Below are positions 21,840 to 33,700 of a stretch of 64,000 bases of DNA, piece by piece. How positions within the stretch are numbered: position 1 is the first letter of the stretch; every line of letters starts with the position of its first letter. The notes below the pieces were generated by a model. That model ran no database searches, was not told the origin of the DNA, and saw only the letters and a program-made list of their open reading frames with translations. The position numbers were made by a program, and so were the translations under genes. Source of the DNA: Lepiota brunneoincarnata (Eukaryota; Basidiomycota; Agaricomycetes; Agaricales; Agaricaceae); contig JAEBUN010000003.1 in the NCBI GenBank assembly GCA_023014365.1, positions 1,488,001 through 1,552,000 of the forward strand, written 5' to 3'.

Positions 21840-24800
21840 ATGGGCCATTTAATAACGGTAGCAACGTGAGAATTCCACTCTATAATTCACCCGATCCTCC
21901 ACTAATTCCATCCAGATGGTGCGCCCCAGGGTGTCACAAGCACCACAGCTCATATTGACACTTTACAATTCAGTTCTTTGAATCAGTGGGCACTGGATTT
22001 TCAGGTGTGTCTCGCAGACGATGCAGTGATATACCCCCCTTTCATAGTTCAAAGGGCAACTTTGAGCGGATTCTTGCTAGCATTGTGATTGCAAAGAGCC
22101 GCGGCGCCAGATTGAGGGTTGGACCTGAACTAGAAATTCCGTATGGTCTTCTCCCGTGGCTTGCTCCTCACCACATTCCATTGACACGGTTCAGGGGATA
22201 TGGCTGCTTGGACCATTTCCTGGAGGGTAGAGTGAAGTCCTTCAATCGCTGGACAAGCAAGCTGATACTTAGCAGGGGATACTGTTCTCCACTCGTGGGA
22301 GGTTCTCGCTAAGCTTCTGTCGTCGGAAGAAACAATGGGAATCGTATGCGACATTGGGATGTGAGTCAGTATTACAGCTCTTGCCTAGCGCTGAGATGTA
22401 TCAATGCTCAGGCCCGTTGTGCACAAGAATGTGATCTACAACTGCCGTGTTATAATTCATGATCGTAAAATTATCCTCATTCGGCCTAAAATGTGGCTTG
22501 CAAATGATGGAAATTATCGAGAATTGAGATATTTCACGCCCTGGATGAAGCCTCGTCAGTGGGAAGATCATTATTTGCCGAGGATCATCCAGGCAGTCAC
22601 AAAACAGGTCCGTGGCCATTTTATTGCCCCCCTCCCCCAGGCATTTTCTAGGTTTGAGCATCTGTAGATAAAAGTCCCGTTTGGCGACGCTGTTATCAGC
22701 ACTGCAGACACCTGCATCGGGGTGGAATTGTGTGAGGAATTATTCACGCCGGCAAGGTAAGAACTGGGAGGAAGCTCCAGGCTCTCGACTGATGAAATGG
22801 CTAGCCCTCACATTCTCATGGGTCCTGGATGGGGTCGAAATTTTCACAAATTCCAGTGGGAGTCATCACGAGCTTCGCAAGCTGTACACGAGGGTGGAGT
22901 TGATTAAGGAAGCTACGCTCAAGGTTTGATCCTGCTTTGTTATTTACTCATTCGAGTCTCTAATTTACGAACAAACAGCTTGGTGGCGTGTACCTCTACG
23001 CAAATCAACAGGGTTGTGATGGTGATCGTCTATACTATGATGGATGCGCTATGATCGTTGTCAACGGCCGTGTCGTTGCACAAGGATCCCAGTTTTCCTT
23101 GAACGACGTGGAGGTTGTTACCGCCACAATCGATATTGAGGATGTTCGAGCGCACAGGGCAAAGTCTAGCAGGAGTATGCAAGCTGCTAGTGCTGAGAGG
23201 TATTATCGCGTTGAGGTCCCATTTGCCCTGAGCAGTGGCAAATTTGAAATGCCAGAAGATGACCTGGTGGCCTTAAAAGATTTTACCGCCCGGTTCCACC
23301 TCCCTGAGGAAGAAATAGCGTGAGCCCTTTTCTGTGTCTTGGGTTTCTCGAAGCTGATTCGCAGAGATAGATTAGGGCCTGCTTGTTGGTTATGGGATTA
23401 TCTGAGACGCTCTCGAACTCAGGGGTATTTCATTCCACTGAGTGGTGGCATTGATAGTTGCGCAACGGCGGTCATCGTTTATTCCATGTGCCGACTTGTC
23501 GCGGAAGCAGCGCAGCGTGGAGGTGTGTGATCGTATGTGCCGTCAGGCAGACATGAAGCGAAACGATGTCAGATAGACAAATTATTGCGGACGCCCGGCG
23601 GATAACAGGAGAATCAGAGGATTCAGCATACATTCCATCGGATCCCCGTGAATTCGCCAGTCGCATTTTCCACACCTGCTATATGGGCACAGAGAATTCG
23701 AGTCCGGAGACCCGTCAGCGAGCCAAGGACCTTGCAGGAGCGATTGGAAGGTAAGGATGTTCCCAAAAGAAGGAGTGCCTACTCATAAAAATTATTAGTT
23801 ATCATATCGATTTGAACATGGAATACCGTTGTGACCGCAGTTCGCAACCTGTTTGCTGTTGTGACCGGGTATCGTCCACAATTTCGTGTCCAGGGCGGCA
23901 GCAATGCGGAGAACCTGGCCCTTCAAAACATCCAAGCCCGTCTACGAATGGTGCTTGCGTATCTATTCGCCCAGTTGTTGCCTTGGGTGCGAGGAAAAAA
24001 TGGGGGCCTCCTCGTTCTTGGAAGTGCCAACGTCGATGAAAGGTATTTTTCGAAAGAAAGCCGGGACTCCGTGCTGAGTAGTTTCCAGCTTGCGCGGTTA
24101 TCTGACGAAATATGATTGCTCGTCAGGTGAGACTTTTCTGAGAAGCGTGTCAAATTATATTATACCAAGACCTTTCGTAGCGGATATAAATCCCATTGGT
24201 GGGATCAGCAAGACAGATTTGAAGAGATTCATCGCGTATGCGGTGGGCGCGTTCGATCTGCCAATATTGACTAGGCAAGCACCCCCGGCTTCTTAGCACC
24301 ACTTGACCATAGGCTGATACATAACAGTTTCCTCAACGCCGTACCTACAGCAGAACTGGAACCCATTACCGAGACGTATGTGCAAAGCGACGAAGTGAGT
24401 GGAGTCAGTCCTGATGCTAAACTTTCATTCAGCTTTGTGTAGGCTGACATGGGCATGACTTATGACGAGCTCTCTGTTTTTGGTCGGCTGCGTAAAATAG
24501 AGAAATGTGGTCCATATAGCATGTTCACGAAACTCATCCATGAATGGGGGTCGTACTTGTCACCGGTCCAGGCGTGTTTTTTTCTGCCCTCGTGCCGCAC
24601 GTCGAGTTCTCACAACTGCACCCCACCCCAGGTCGCGGAAAAAGTCAAGCTGTTCTTCTTTGAGCATGCGAGGAACAGGCATAAAATGACGACATTAACA
24701 CCAGCCTATCACGCGGTCCGTGTAGCGTTCTCATTCTCGATAACCTTGCTGAAGACGGTTCATAGGAATCGTATAGTCCTGATGATAATAGTAAGACATA

Positions 24801-24977
24801 TGTTCGCAAAATCCGGCCGCGTAACAATCTGACCGCACCATCTGTTCTGAAGGATTCGACTTGCGCCCATTTTTGTATCCTTCTCGCTTCCCATGGCAAT
24901 TCAAGAAGATCGATGAAGTTGCTGCCGTTCTACCCGACAAGTCGCAGGCTGGAATTGACAAGGCCAAGACGGAATAA
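21840..24977 (+). CDS. QNS1: Glutamine-dependent NAD+ synthetase (20 exons, two frameshifts)
   Basis: Converts deamido-NAD to NAD using glutamine, the last step of NAD synthesis. Exons: 21840-21865, 21916-21918, 21974-22004, 22055-22140, 22195-22226, 22276-22360, 22412-22607, 22668-22756, 22805-22923, 22979-23319, 23371-23522, 23573-23750, 23799-24042, 24089-24126, 24181-24274, 24328-24394, 24443-24571, 24632-24715, 24766-24790, 24853-24977. The nitrilase-type glutaminase has Glu45 (GPELEIPG), Lys114 ([11 protein letters not shown]) and Cys175 (VELCEELF); the synthetase has [12 protein letters not shown] and [20 protein letters not shown]. Extra single bases at 22824/22825 and 22822-range counterpart 23822/23823 break the frame; without them the protein is 713 aa, matching yeast and human enzymes. 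One intron (24275) is GC-AG; the 24572 intron is GC-AG, or GT-AG from 24566, or retained in frame. Confidence 0.93.
21916..21918 (+). other. QNS1: Putative 3-nt microexon of QNS1
   Basis: Between ...catccag and gtgcgc lie just the bases ATG. Used as an exon, it joins AC|ATG|T into ACA TGT and gives [13 protein letters not shown], the conserved start of the family. Flanking introns are then 50 and 55 nt, normal for this window; the first has a CTAAT branch site. Skipping it makes a 108-nt intron and loses the Cys. Confidence 0.75.
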
Positions 24978-25129
24978 TAAGGGTATAGAAGGAAGACTGC
25001 CCAAAACCCTAGTGGTTTGCAGTAAGAGGTTGAATCAACCATAGGGTTCATCGTTATGGTATATGTCAACGTGTACAAGTACATACAACAGCAAATGTGG
25101 TTTGGGATTTGGGATAGTATGATCTGTGA

Positions 25130-27535
25130 TTATGTCCGCAAGAATCGAGAAAACGCGTTTTGTACAGCGACTTTCTTCATTATGGTGGGTTCTGAGGCTG
25201 CGGGGGGTGACGGTTGGGGTCAGTTTACCCTCCAGTTGAGCGGGTGTAGTGGTTACTCACGATCCTGTATGTTCTCATCCTTCACTTTCCTCTTAATGCT
25301 GTCCATCACGTCACCAACAGCAGCACGGTCAAAGTCACCCCGCGCCTTCATCAGACTCTCAACAAACGCGAGGTTTGGTCCGTGAACCTTGGCAAACGAC
25401 CAGTAGGACAAGAACACAATATCCTTACTCGCCTCCAACAAGGCCAGAATCATTTCAAGCACCTCAAGACTGTTGTCGATCTCTTTCGCGGGCTTGAACA
25501 TGAGGAAGAGTGTGCGGATCTCAGAAAGGTCTTCTCTGACTCGGTTGGCTGCGGAAGGCATCCTGAGTTTAGGCGAGTTGGCCAACGCATTAAGGTAGGT
25601 GATGAGGAGGGCATCAAGAAGATCTTCGACAAGGAGTTCGAGGAGCGAGGGATTAAGGTAGGACTGATAGTCCCCCATATAATCCTTCATCGTCTCCACT
25701 ATCTGCTGCATCATGCCCTCGTACCAAGGTTGCTGGAATAATGACTTCGTGGCAGGCTTCAAATCGTTGAAGATGATGTCTATCAGTGTCTGAGTGCACT
25801 TTTTCGCAACGTCAAGGTATCCGTCGATGGCATCGTTGAGGCGTTCGTTAATGGGTGCACGATACTTTTCAGAGACGAGAGGTTCGAGCCGGGCCAGGAG
25901 GGTTTCTGCGTAGTCGGCGGACTTGATCTGGTCGTTCGCCAAGGCAATGCAGTATTCCACTAGGCCACCTGCCACCTCATCTGGTTTCTCGGTTTGTTTT
26001 TTGTACTCGGCGTCGATGACTTTGACCCATTGTACCTGGATGCCCCGCATGACTCGGTTTGTCTCGCTGACGACGCGTGCGAGGATGGCGCCCTGACCAC
26101 TCTCGGTTGCGAGGTCAACTTGCTGATTGACCATCTGGAAAAGGATGACTGCTCCCTGGGTCTCGTATAGGCCATCGCTGTCCACCTCTGGGGGATTCTC
26201 CCGCTTCGTAAATTCTGCGATTTCGGTTTTGATGAGGTTATTTGACCACTCGTCCAGCTTCTGAATGATGAGCTGGAGGTAATCCTCGATAAGACTCTGA
26301 TCCTTGCCATCCAACAAGGGCGGTTCTAGGAGCTCAGGAGGTATGTTGAGGTCTTTCATGTTCTCCCTGTACTCCTTTAACCAGTCGAAGAGAGTAAGTA
26401 GTATACTGGCATCGTGCTTCACAGCAGCAAGGCGCTTTATGATGGTATTCAGTGATTTGTGGTACTCTCGAATATAATGAGAGTAGATGTTGTAGTCAGC
26501 AGGGAAGCATGGAACGACATCTTTCTCGATGCGAATGAGGTCTTGGTACATCCAGGTGACATTGGACAGGAAACCGACGGGGTTTTGCTCGTCACGTTGA
26601 TATGCCTCCTCGAATTTTGCATGGATGGATTCGGCGATGGCCTTGACGATCTTGGAGCGGTAATGTTTGAGAACTCGGGCATTGGCCTGCATTGATTTGA
26701 ATTTGAGTGCCGCATCTAGTTTTGCAGCTTTTTTGACGAAGCGCAAGGCTACTGCCTACAACACGGTAAACAGGAGGAGGAGGGGATCCGAGATTTCACA
26801 CCTTTTCGTCCTCCTTCCCTTCTGCTTCGGCTATCTTTATGAGTCTGACGACAACACCCGGGTGGCCAGCTCGAACCAAGTTTAGGATGTTGGCAGCGAG
26901 CTCCAAGACATATTCATCGAAAGCCGTAATGTCATTATTTAGTCGTTCGAACCATCTGGTTAGTGTTTGTTGTGAGCTGGGTTTTGCCTTCTTTGCTTGG
27001 TGCATGGTTTGATTACGAAAGTTCTCAAGCTGATTGAGCTGGTAGTGGATGACGAGGAGGTTGGGAGCAGGTCCGAGAATATCCCTACTGTCTGATGCCA
27101 GCATGCTTTCGATGTCGTCGAGCTTGGCGGCCATGTCAAGGAGGTTATTGACCATCTCCTCTGTGGTTTCAAAATTCCGATGAACCATGGATACCTTCAC
27201 TTATGGTCGTGAGAGAGGAATATGGGAACTTGGGAGAGGCCTACCCGACTGATCTGGTCAAAGGTCAGGACTTTGATTTGGGGGTCATCGCAGGCTTTCT
27301 CTATGGCGAGCATCTCGTCTTTGACAACCTGGATATTGTCGCGAGTGCTTAGAAGCTTCCGTAGACCTTCGCGAGTAGCCTGAAGCTGTTCTCTGACGCC
27401 ATTCTTGAGGCGAGCGTCGATGGAGGCCTTTTCCTTCTCGAGCTTCTTCCTGAAAGCAGATATCTTGACGAGATCGTCTGGGGACTGGAAATACTCGCCG
27501 ATGGCCTGTGCTGCAGAGACAGGCGCAGCTGCCAT
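25130..27535 (-). CDS. SEC6: Exocyst complex component Sec6
   Basis: Sec6 is a subunit of the exocyst, which tethers secretory vesicles to the plasma membrane at growth sites. Minus-strand exons: 27535-27245, 27194-26802, 26755-25261, 25197-25130, total 2247 nt, 748 aa. Recognised blocks are AFRKKLEKEKASIDARLKNG, ASDSRDILGPAPNLL, HYQLNQLENFRNQTMHQAKK, RDEQNPVGFLSNVTW, ENPPEVDSDGLYETQGAVIL and RVVSETNRVMRGIQ. The protein is largely helical, as expected for the rod-like exocyst subunits. The last exon encodes a short basic end, NAFSRFLRT. Introns are 46-63 nt GT-AG and phases agree. It diverges from COQ6 with 106 bp between start codons and converges on QNS1 with 152 bp between stops. Confidence 0.93.
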
Positions 27536-27641
27536 GGCGCTATGTGGTTAGGTGAAGGTCGGGAGTCAAGAGTTGAAGCTTGAAGTCATAAGCAACGGAG
27601 TATAATTATTCTTCTTCCACGTGCTCTCCGTTTCATTTCCA

Positions 27642-29585
27642 ATGCTCGTCCACCTCCGTCCTTTACGTCTTGGTCGTCGTCCGCCTCGTCATATTCCGAA
27701 AAAATGTCTCTCTACCGCTGCGGAAAGGGTATCAGGGCATGAAGACTTTGACGTCGTAATCGTGGGCGGAGGACCTGCAGGACTCGCCCTCGCAAGCGCC
27801 CTCAGTAAGCTCCTGCGTGCTTTCTACTGCTGTTGTTGACCAGTATGAAGGTTCCTCGAGAGTTATACGAGAGAATTTGCGTGTCGCACTCGTGGAGGCC
27901 GGCGACCTGAACAAAATTCGTGACTGGCAACTTCCCTCCGGCAAATACTCTAACAGAGTCAGCTCCCTAACAAATGCTTCTTATGCTTTTCTGAAAGGTA
28001 CGCAAAACCCCCCCATCCTTACAGTTTTAATTATTCACATGGCATTTCCCCTGCACAGACATCGGAGCATGGCATTACGTCCAGAGGGAACGAACATGTC
28101 CCATCAAGCATATGGAAGTCTGGGATGGTATTTCTGACGCACGCATTAATTTCGATGCCGCAGAGATGGAAACAGGGTCTGGACATGAGGGAATGGCACG
28201 TCTAACAGAAAACCTCAACTTACAACAAGGCCTTCTATGTCGCCTAGAAAAGGCGCCTGCAGTTGACCTCATCCATCAAACCAAAGTTGCTTCCATCACT
28301 CGAAGCAACGAGGAATACGGTGCTTGGCCGGTCGTGAACCTAGACACTTGGTCGGCGTTTGAGGGCTAGATTACTTGTGAGTCTGCTTGCTCTGATTCCG
28401 AGCTGCCTTCAATATCGTCTCTCTGCAGGTAGGGGCAGACGGGTTTAACTCGCCGGTTCGAGCATACGCACGAATTCCTTCCTTTGGCTGGTCGTATGAC
28501 GCTCAAGGCATGGTTGCTACGCTCGTACATCGTCCAAGGACCTCTTATGAGGGTCCCAACACGACTGCCTACCAGCGTTTCCTCCCTACAGGCCCGATCG
28601 CCTTTCTACCCCTAGCACCCACAGCTTCTTCCCTCGTTTGGTCAATAAAACCTCAAATTGCTGAGGCCCTTCGGGCCTGTGACACCTCTGTTCTTGCCAG
28701 CATGGTTAATGCTGCTTTCCGACTTCCCCAGTTGACCCTTCAGTATCTGTATAACCGGATACTTGAGGCTCATGCATCAGGCACGCCCATGAGCGCTCAT
28801 AAGTTAAACGAAGAAATCTCATGGCGGGAGAAGAGTCATGGTATCAACCAACATTCTGCTCTATCCTCTGCCGCTGCAATGTCGTCCACGACTATTGCGA
28901 CAGGGATTCCACCGGCAGACTCAGAGCTCGTGCCACCACTAGTTACTTCCATCCAGGATGGATCCGTGGCTTCTTTCCCACTTCGTTTTAGCCACACTGA
29001 AGCCTACATTGGCGAGGGCGCTGGAGCACGCACAGTTCTGATTGGAGACGCTGCACACACAATCCATCCTCTTGCTGGCCAGGGACTCAACTTGGGCCTT
29101 GGAGATGCTGAATGTTTGACAAAGTGCATTGAAAGCTCGATTCTTCGAGGTGGCGATGTTGGTAAGTAATTCGGTCAATATATTCGGTAGCAATGGTCCA
29201 TTTAACGCGAAATTGGGAACAAGGTTCATTTACGGCTCTGCAGCCATACGCCCGGGAACGGTATGCTACCAACCACACGATGATGGCAGTGGTAGATAAG
29301 CTGCACAAAGTGTACAGTACTGATTTCGAGCCTGTCGTCTGGGCGCGGTCGGTCGGGCTCGAAGTTGTCAACGAGCTGGATTCATTAAAAGCCGCAATAA
29401 TGATGACCGCTGGCGCTGACACTCGAAAGCTTGAGTTCAAGTCCGGTTGGGATGTGATGGCGAAAGGTGTGGATCTCCTAAATGGTGCTGCAAAAGTCTC
29501 GCGAGCAATTGGAGGATTAGAGGGTATGGTTGGTGCCCGTGTGCAGACTTTGATCAAACAGATGTCGGGTGTCCGAAGGTTGTAG
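27642..29585 (+). CDS. COQ6: Ubiquinone biosynthesis flavin monooxygenase COQ6 (one frameshift)
   Basis: Mitochondrial FAD-dependent hydroxylase that adds the C5 hydroxyl during coenzyme Q synthesis. Exons: 27642-27804, 27851-27997, 28059-28376, 28429-29161, 29224-29585. The N-terminus is basic and rich in Arg, Leu and Pro, consistent with a mitochondrial presequence. Motifs: FAD-binding VVIVGGGPAGLALASALS; SSLTNASYAFLKDIGAW; GADGFNSPVR (DG motif); and LIGDAAHTIHPLAGQGLNLG (GD motif). The exons sum to one base too many; the frame changes between VVNLDT and RRLRARLLVGADG, best explained by an extra T at 28348/28349. Corrected length is 573 aa, a little longer than yeast Coq6 because of an insert near the middle. 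An earlier ATG is not available; GTG at 27621 is in frame. Confidence 0.92.
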
Positions 29586-30112
29586 ACTATGACCCATAAG
29601 GTGTGAATATATGCAATTTTGTAGAGGGAAATGGCATGATCTCTTCGGCCTCTGTCATCACAAGAGAGAGCGTCTGTTGTTCTCCGAAAGATGCTGATGT
29701 AAGCAAAACAATCCTTGGAGAACAATCAATGGCGGAGGCACACTTCTTGCTCTTGATGACCATCCCGGTTAGATCCCCTGAGAATTCCGCCTGGTACAAT
29801 CCTGCATGACCGTAGGATGGATCCAGTACCAGCCATCCATCCACCCCGGAGCGAGCAGGATTCAATACCCTTGGTCTCTCCGGAGCCGTTCCATGTGATT
29901 CTACTAGTCGCTAGTTTCCCCCAAACTAGAACTGATCGGGTATGTTAGCCAAATCAGAAACATTTGCATCAAAACGCTGCACGCCTGGATGATTTGACAG
30001 TCTCCTTACTCCAGTATCTTCCTGGTGAGAATAGTCTTCACCTCTCAGGTCGCACAATATACTACGACCCCGGTCACCAGGCACTCAGGAGACACAAGGG
30101 AATTATTCACCA
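29586..30112. other. Intergenic region, probably with the 5' part of the next gene
   Basis: Frame-open sequence at about 29949-30110 (containing SLLQYLPGENSLHLSGRTIY and YDPGHQALRRHKG) looks like the N-terminal part of the coiled-coil gene that follows, preceded by a possible splice acceptor ttag at 29945-29948. I could not find its start codon. Confidence 0.4.
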
Positions 30113-30727
30113 TTGAAGGAGGACGTCCTCCTCGACAGGACCCAATGTCTCGTGAATAGCCTTCAATCCAAACATCAGGACCACCTCGGGCGGCTCCACC
30201 GGCTTAACGAATCGTTGAACCAGGCTCTCAGCCGTGGGTCGCATGCAAGCTTAACTTGTCAGCTCCATGGTATTAACCAGGTCGTAAATTGGTTGCAGGC
30301 ACACGAGCTCCTCCACCAAACCCTCAAACGAACTATAGAACATCTCCCATCCCAGTGCAACCACCTAACCACTGTCAAATGCGACTACATATCGGCCACG
30401 ATCGAGGCCGAGCTGGTCAAAGTTTCCCTTTTACGTGCTCGTGCTCAGGATGCTCTCTACGGCGCCAAATCTCCAACGGCAGGGAACGGCAGCGCAGTTG
30501 CGTCGGCCATCGAAGTTGCCTACCGTAAACTCAAATCCGATGAAACGAGGATGAGAGAAGAGGAACGTATTCTTGACCATAAGTTGAGAGACTACGAGCA
30601 GTTGCTGGCGGTTGTCGATGGAGGTCAGGGTGGTTTTAAACAGGTCGTAGATGATTGGACCAAGGTCAAACGGGAGGAGGAAGAGTGTAGAGAGGATCTA
30701 AGAAGACTCGGATGGACTGGGGATTGA
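29949..30727 (+). CDS. Unidentified coiled-coil protein (5' end unresolved)
   Basis: An open frame from 30113 to the stop at 30727 encodes about 200 residues rich in charged heptads: LNESLNQALSRG, EVAYRKLKSDETRMREEERI and LDHKLRDYEQLLAVVDGG, ending KREEEECREDLRRLGWTGD. No ATG precedes it in frame. A second open frame just upstream (29949-30115) has protein-like content and would join it only if one base were missing near 30111 or through an unseen splice. I do not recognise the family. The gene is likely real because composition and codon use match the neighbours and the C-terminus is well formed. Confidence 0.5.
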
Positions 30728-33700
30728 GATTAATCTCCTAGGCAGTTTCAATTCAATCATAAATTTCCTGATATCTGAAGCTTCTTCATTCTTTTTGGAC
30801 GGCACGGCTTTATGTCCAAGCTAAAGAAAATAGCGGAAAGATTGAAGAGTTACAGTGCCCCTTCCAACCAATGCAAGTTTGTATCTGGTCCACATTTCAC
30901 CAAGATGACGAATAAGGAACTATTTATTGCGTATATACAGTATAGCCCAGTTAAAGTAATCGAGCACACACGATGCAAGCGCATGAGTTACGTATGCCAG
31001 TGGGAGAGACCTAGGGTTGATTTGCTCGTCCGGGTGCAAGCAAGGCACACAGCTAATGGATTTGTTGCAACTGGGTGGACGATCTGGGAGCAGTGGCCCA
31101 AAGCCCTGAATTTCATTTCTTCATCAATTCAGTTTACCACCATTGTAATTGAAGCGCTGGTCCAACTTGTTGGATGGATTGTCACTGGTAATGGTATTCT
31201 GAAAGATTGTGGAGTAAAATTCCTGGGACGGTGCTAGGAATCCGTTCCTCGGATTGATCGCAATCCGAATTACTCCTCATCTGTATTGTGGTTCAGAGAG
31301 CACTATTTGGGGTCCCCCTGCTGGATAACATTCAGGGCTTGAACAGGAATTAAGCAAGTGAGTTATCCGAGTCGGCCGATAAAGTCAGCGGAAGCGAGTT
31401 GTCATAATCCCCAATCGCCATATCCCAGAGAATACCGCAACACTGGGATGACTCTCCATTTTCGGAGATTGGGCCAATCCACTTCGAGGACGTACTGGTT
31501 AACGTGTCTGTCTTGGCAGAGCGAGAGGAACGGTGACGCATGAACCGTCATTTGATTTTATGGAGCCTGGCTAACCTGTAAGCAGTCTAAGTGCGAGCCC
31601 TGATAAATAATGATGAGCCCACACATGGGGACCCAATGTTGTCCTTAGAGATTTGAATCGCGCTGCCCCTCAGGCTCTCGGTCGCATTAGTGCTTATTGG
31701 GTGCGACCCAGGAGAGCCCAGTCAGATCAGGAAACCAAAAAGGGACCCGGTTGTTGAGTCATACATTATTGGTTCTTTCCTAGACCCGCCGAACCTGCAC
31801 AAACTTGCATTCAGACTTTGGTCATCTAGGAGCAACTGAGTCCGTCGATTGTCACGGTGTTTTTAGAGAGACTTGTCTGGATTCCCAACATTTTCAGTCC
31901 TTCGCCTGGTATTTGGCAGGAACTTCATGAGTCCGAAGTCCCGTTACCCCGACGCCACTGTGCTAAAGTAAGGGATGGACAACGGAATCCAATCTTGTTT
32001 CTCGATCCAGAGTAAATATGGACTACTGGTCTCAGACCCTCAATCCAAGAGCCTTTTAATACGATAACTACGGTGAAACATCATCCTCTGGATTCCGAGC
32101 TTCCAGTCCAAGTCTGCTGCGTAGTCCGGTCATAGGATGTTGTATGTTTATATATAGTCGATATTAGTACTGCTCATATCCGTCGATAACGGGTCACCGC
32201 AACATTCGACTTTACTTCGCTGTCAGGTATAATAAGGGGTCAACTTGTTATAAAACAAATTTCTCAGCTTGCATGCATTTGGGCACAGTTGGAGAGGTAC
32301 GTGATGTTTGAGCTGGGGCATTCATTGGGAAGTACCCCCATACAGCACAGGTTGTACAGTAACGGGGTCTTGATCAAGACCGGAGCGGACTATCGGAACT
32401 TTTATATGAATCAAGTCACCGGAATGTTGTCAGATGGGGACCCCGACAAAAGAAAATAGCCTTAGGCTTCACGTGTGCGTGCGTAAGTGCGAGCTTACAT
32501 AGTATATAATTCCATGACATCTACATGCAGAAATGCATTCAAACACGACATCAAGGTACCCATGACTTCTCGATGCGGCAATGTACTCCCATAGGGAGCA
32601 ATTGATGCGTAATGGAGGAAAACAGGGACAGACCGGTTTGGTGGCCAGAGTTTCGTCTTTGATAGTGGCATGATATACTTTCAGAACCACTGACACTGGC
32701 TATACTTGGAGAGATACGTCGTGCGCACGTTCGAAGCACTCATATTTCAAACGGCGACAAATGCAACGGAAAAGCCACCATGCCGCAGCTGGTAGGCCCC
32801 CCTTGTGCCCAACATTCGACCTCAACCAAACATTCTACACCACAAAGCTTAAAGAAATCTTGCTCCTAGGGGGCTAACAGCTGACATGATGCGACGCGAC
32901 CCGCCCTAGCTTCCCGCTTCCTGCTGCGCGTTCTTACCGGGTTTGGGGCTATTTTTGAACCTTCAATTCAATACAATCCTCGTTCCTTTTATTCTACCAC
33001 CCGAGCCGACCAACTTTCCGCGAGCAGCCTATGTCTGCTGGGGCCCGTAGAATGGCTGAACAGACATAGCTTACATAAGTTATTGGATGCCGCGCAGCCA
33101 ATCACGCACGGATCTGTGGCTTCCATCCCAGAGTAGATATTATAACGCAATGAAAGGCTTAGCCCCCACTGCTGAGGGGTATGGACCCCCCTTTCATGTG
33201 CCGGAGTCATCGTACGACAGGCGGCCAAATGAAGGATCCAGGGTCACCCATCGACGGGGGTGATTAGTGTGAATCGGCGAAACAGGGTTGTCGAGGTCTC
33301 GGGAGCGCGATTTAGGGGGGGGGGGGGGTTCCCGTACGAGTTGACGGGGAACTTTTAAACACTATAAGAAAAAGTGTAGTAGGTAGGTGAGACGTGTGTC
33401 GGTGCTTACCCGACCACTAGCGCGTTGGCACACACTCAATTGCTTTGGATAGAATAGCGCTCGGGATGAAACACCAGCGTACTTAGTTATCGAGCCTCAA
33501 GGGGGTTGAGGGAATGGAGGGAATAAGTAGTGGCCGTCGGTTGGTTGCTAACCGGACTTGCATAGCGACCGTCCTAATTAGCTCCTCCTTGGGTGATGCC
33601 TCATGTAACAAGCAAACCTTGCGTGTGTCAAGACACTGGGCGCGCGCGCGGTGTTCCTCGTTCCCGATGTCAAAAAGTCAAAAGAATTCATGCCGGGTTG

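Noticed and set aside
30812..31237. 141-codon plus-strand open frame
   Set aside because: No domain, no continuation by splicing, and composition unlike neighbouring genes.
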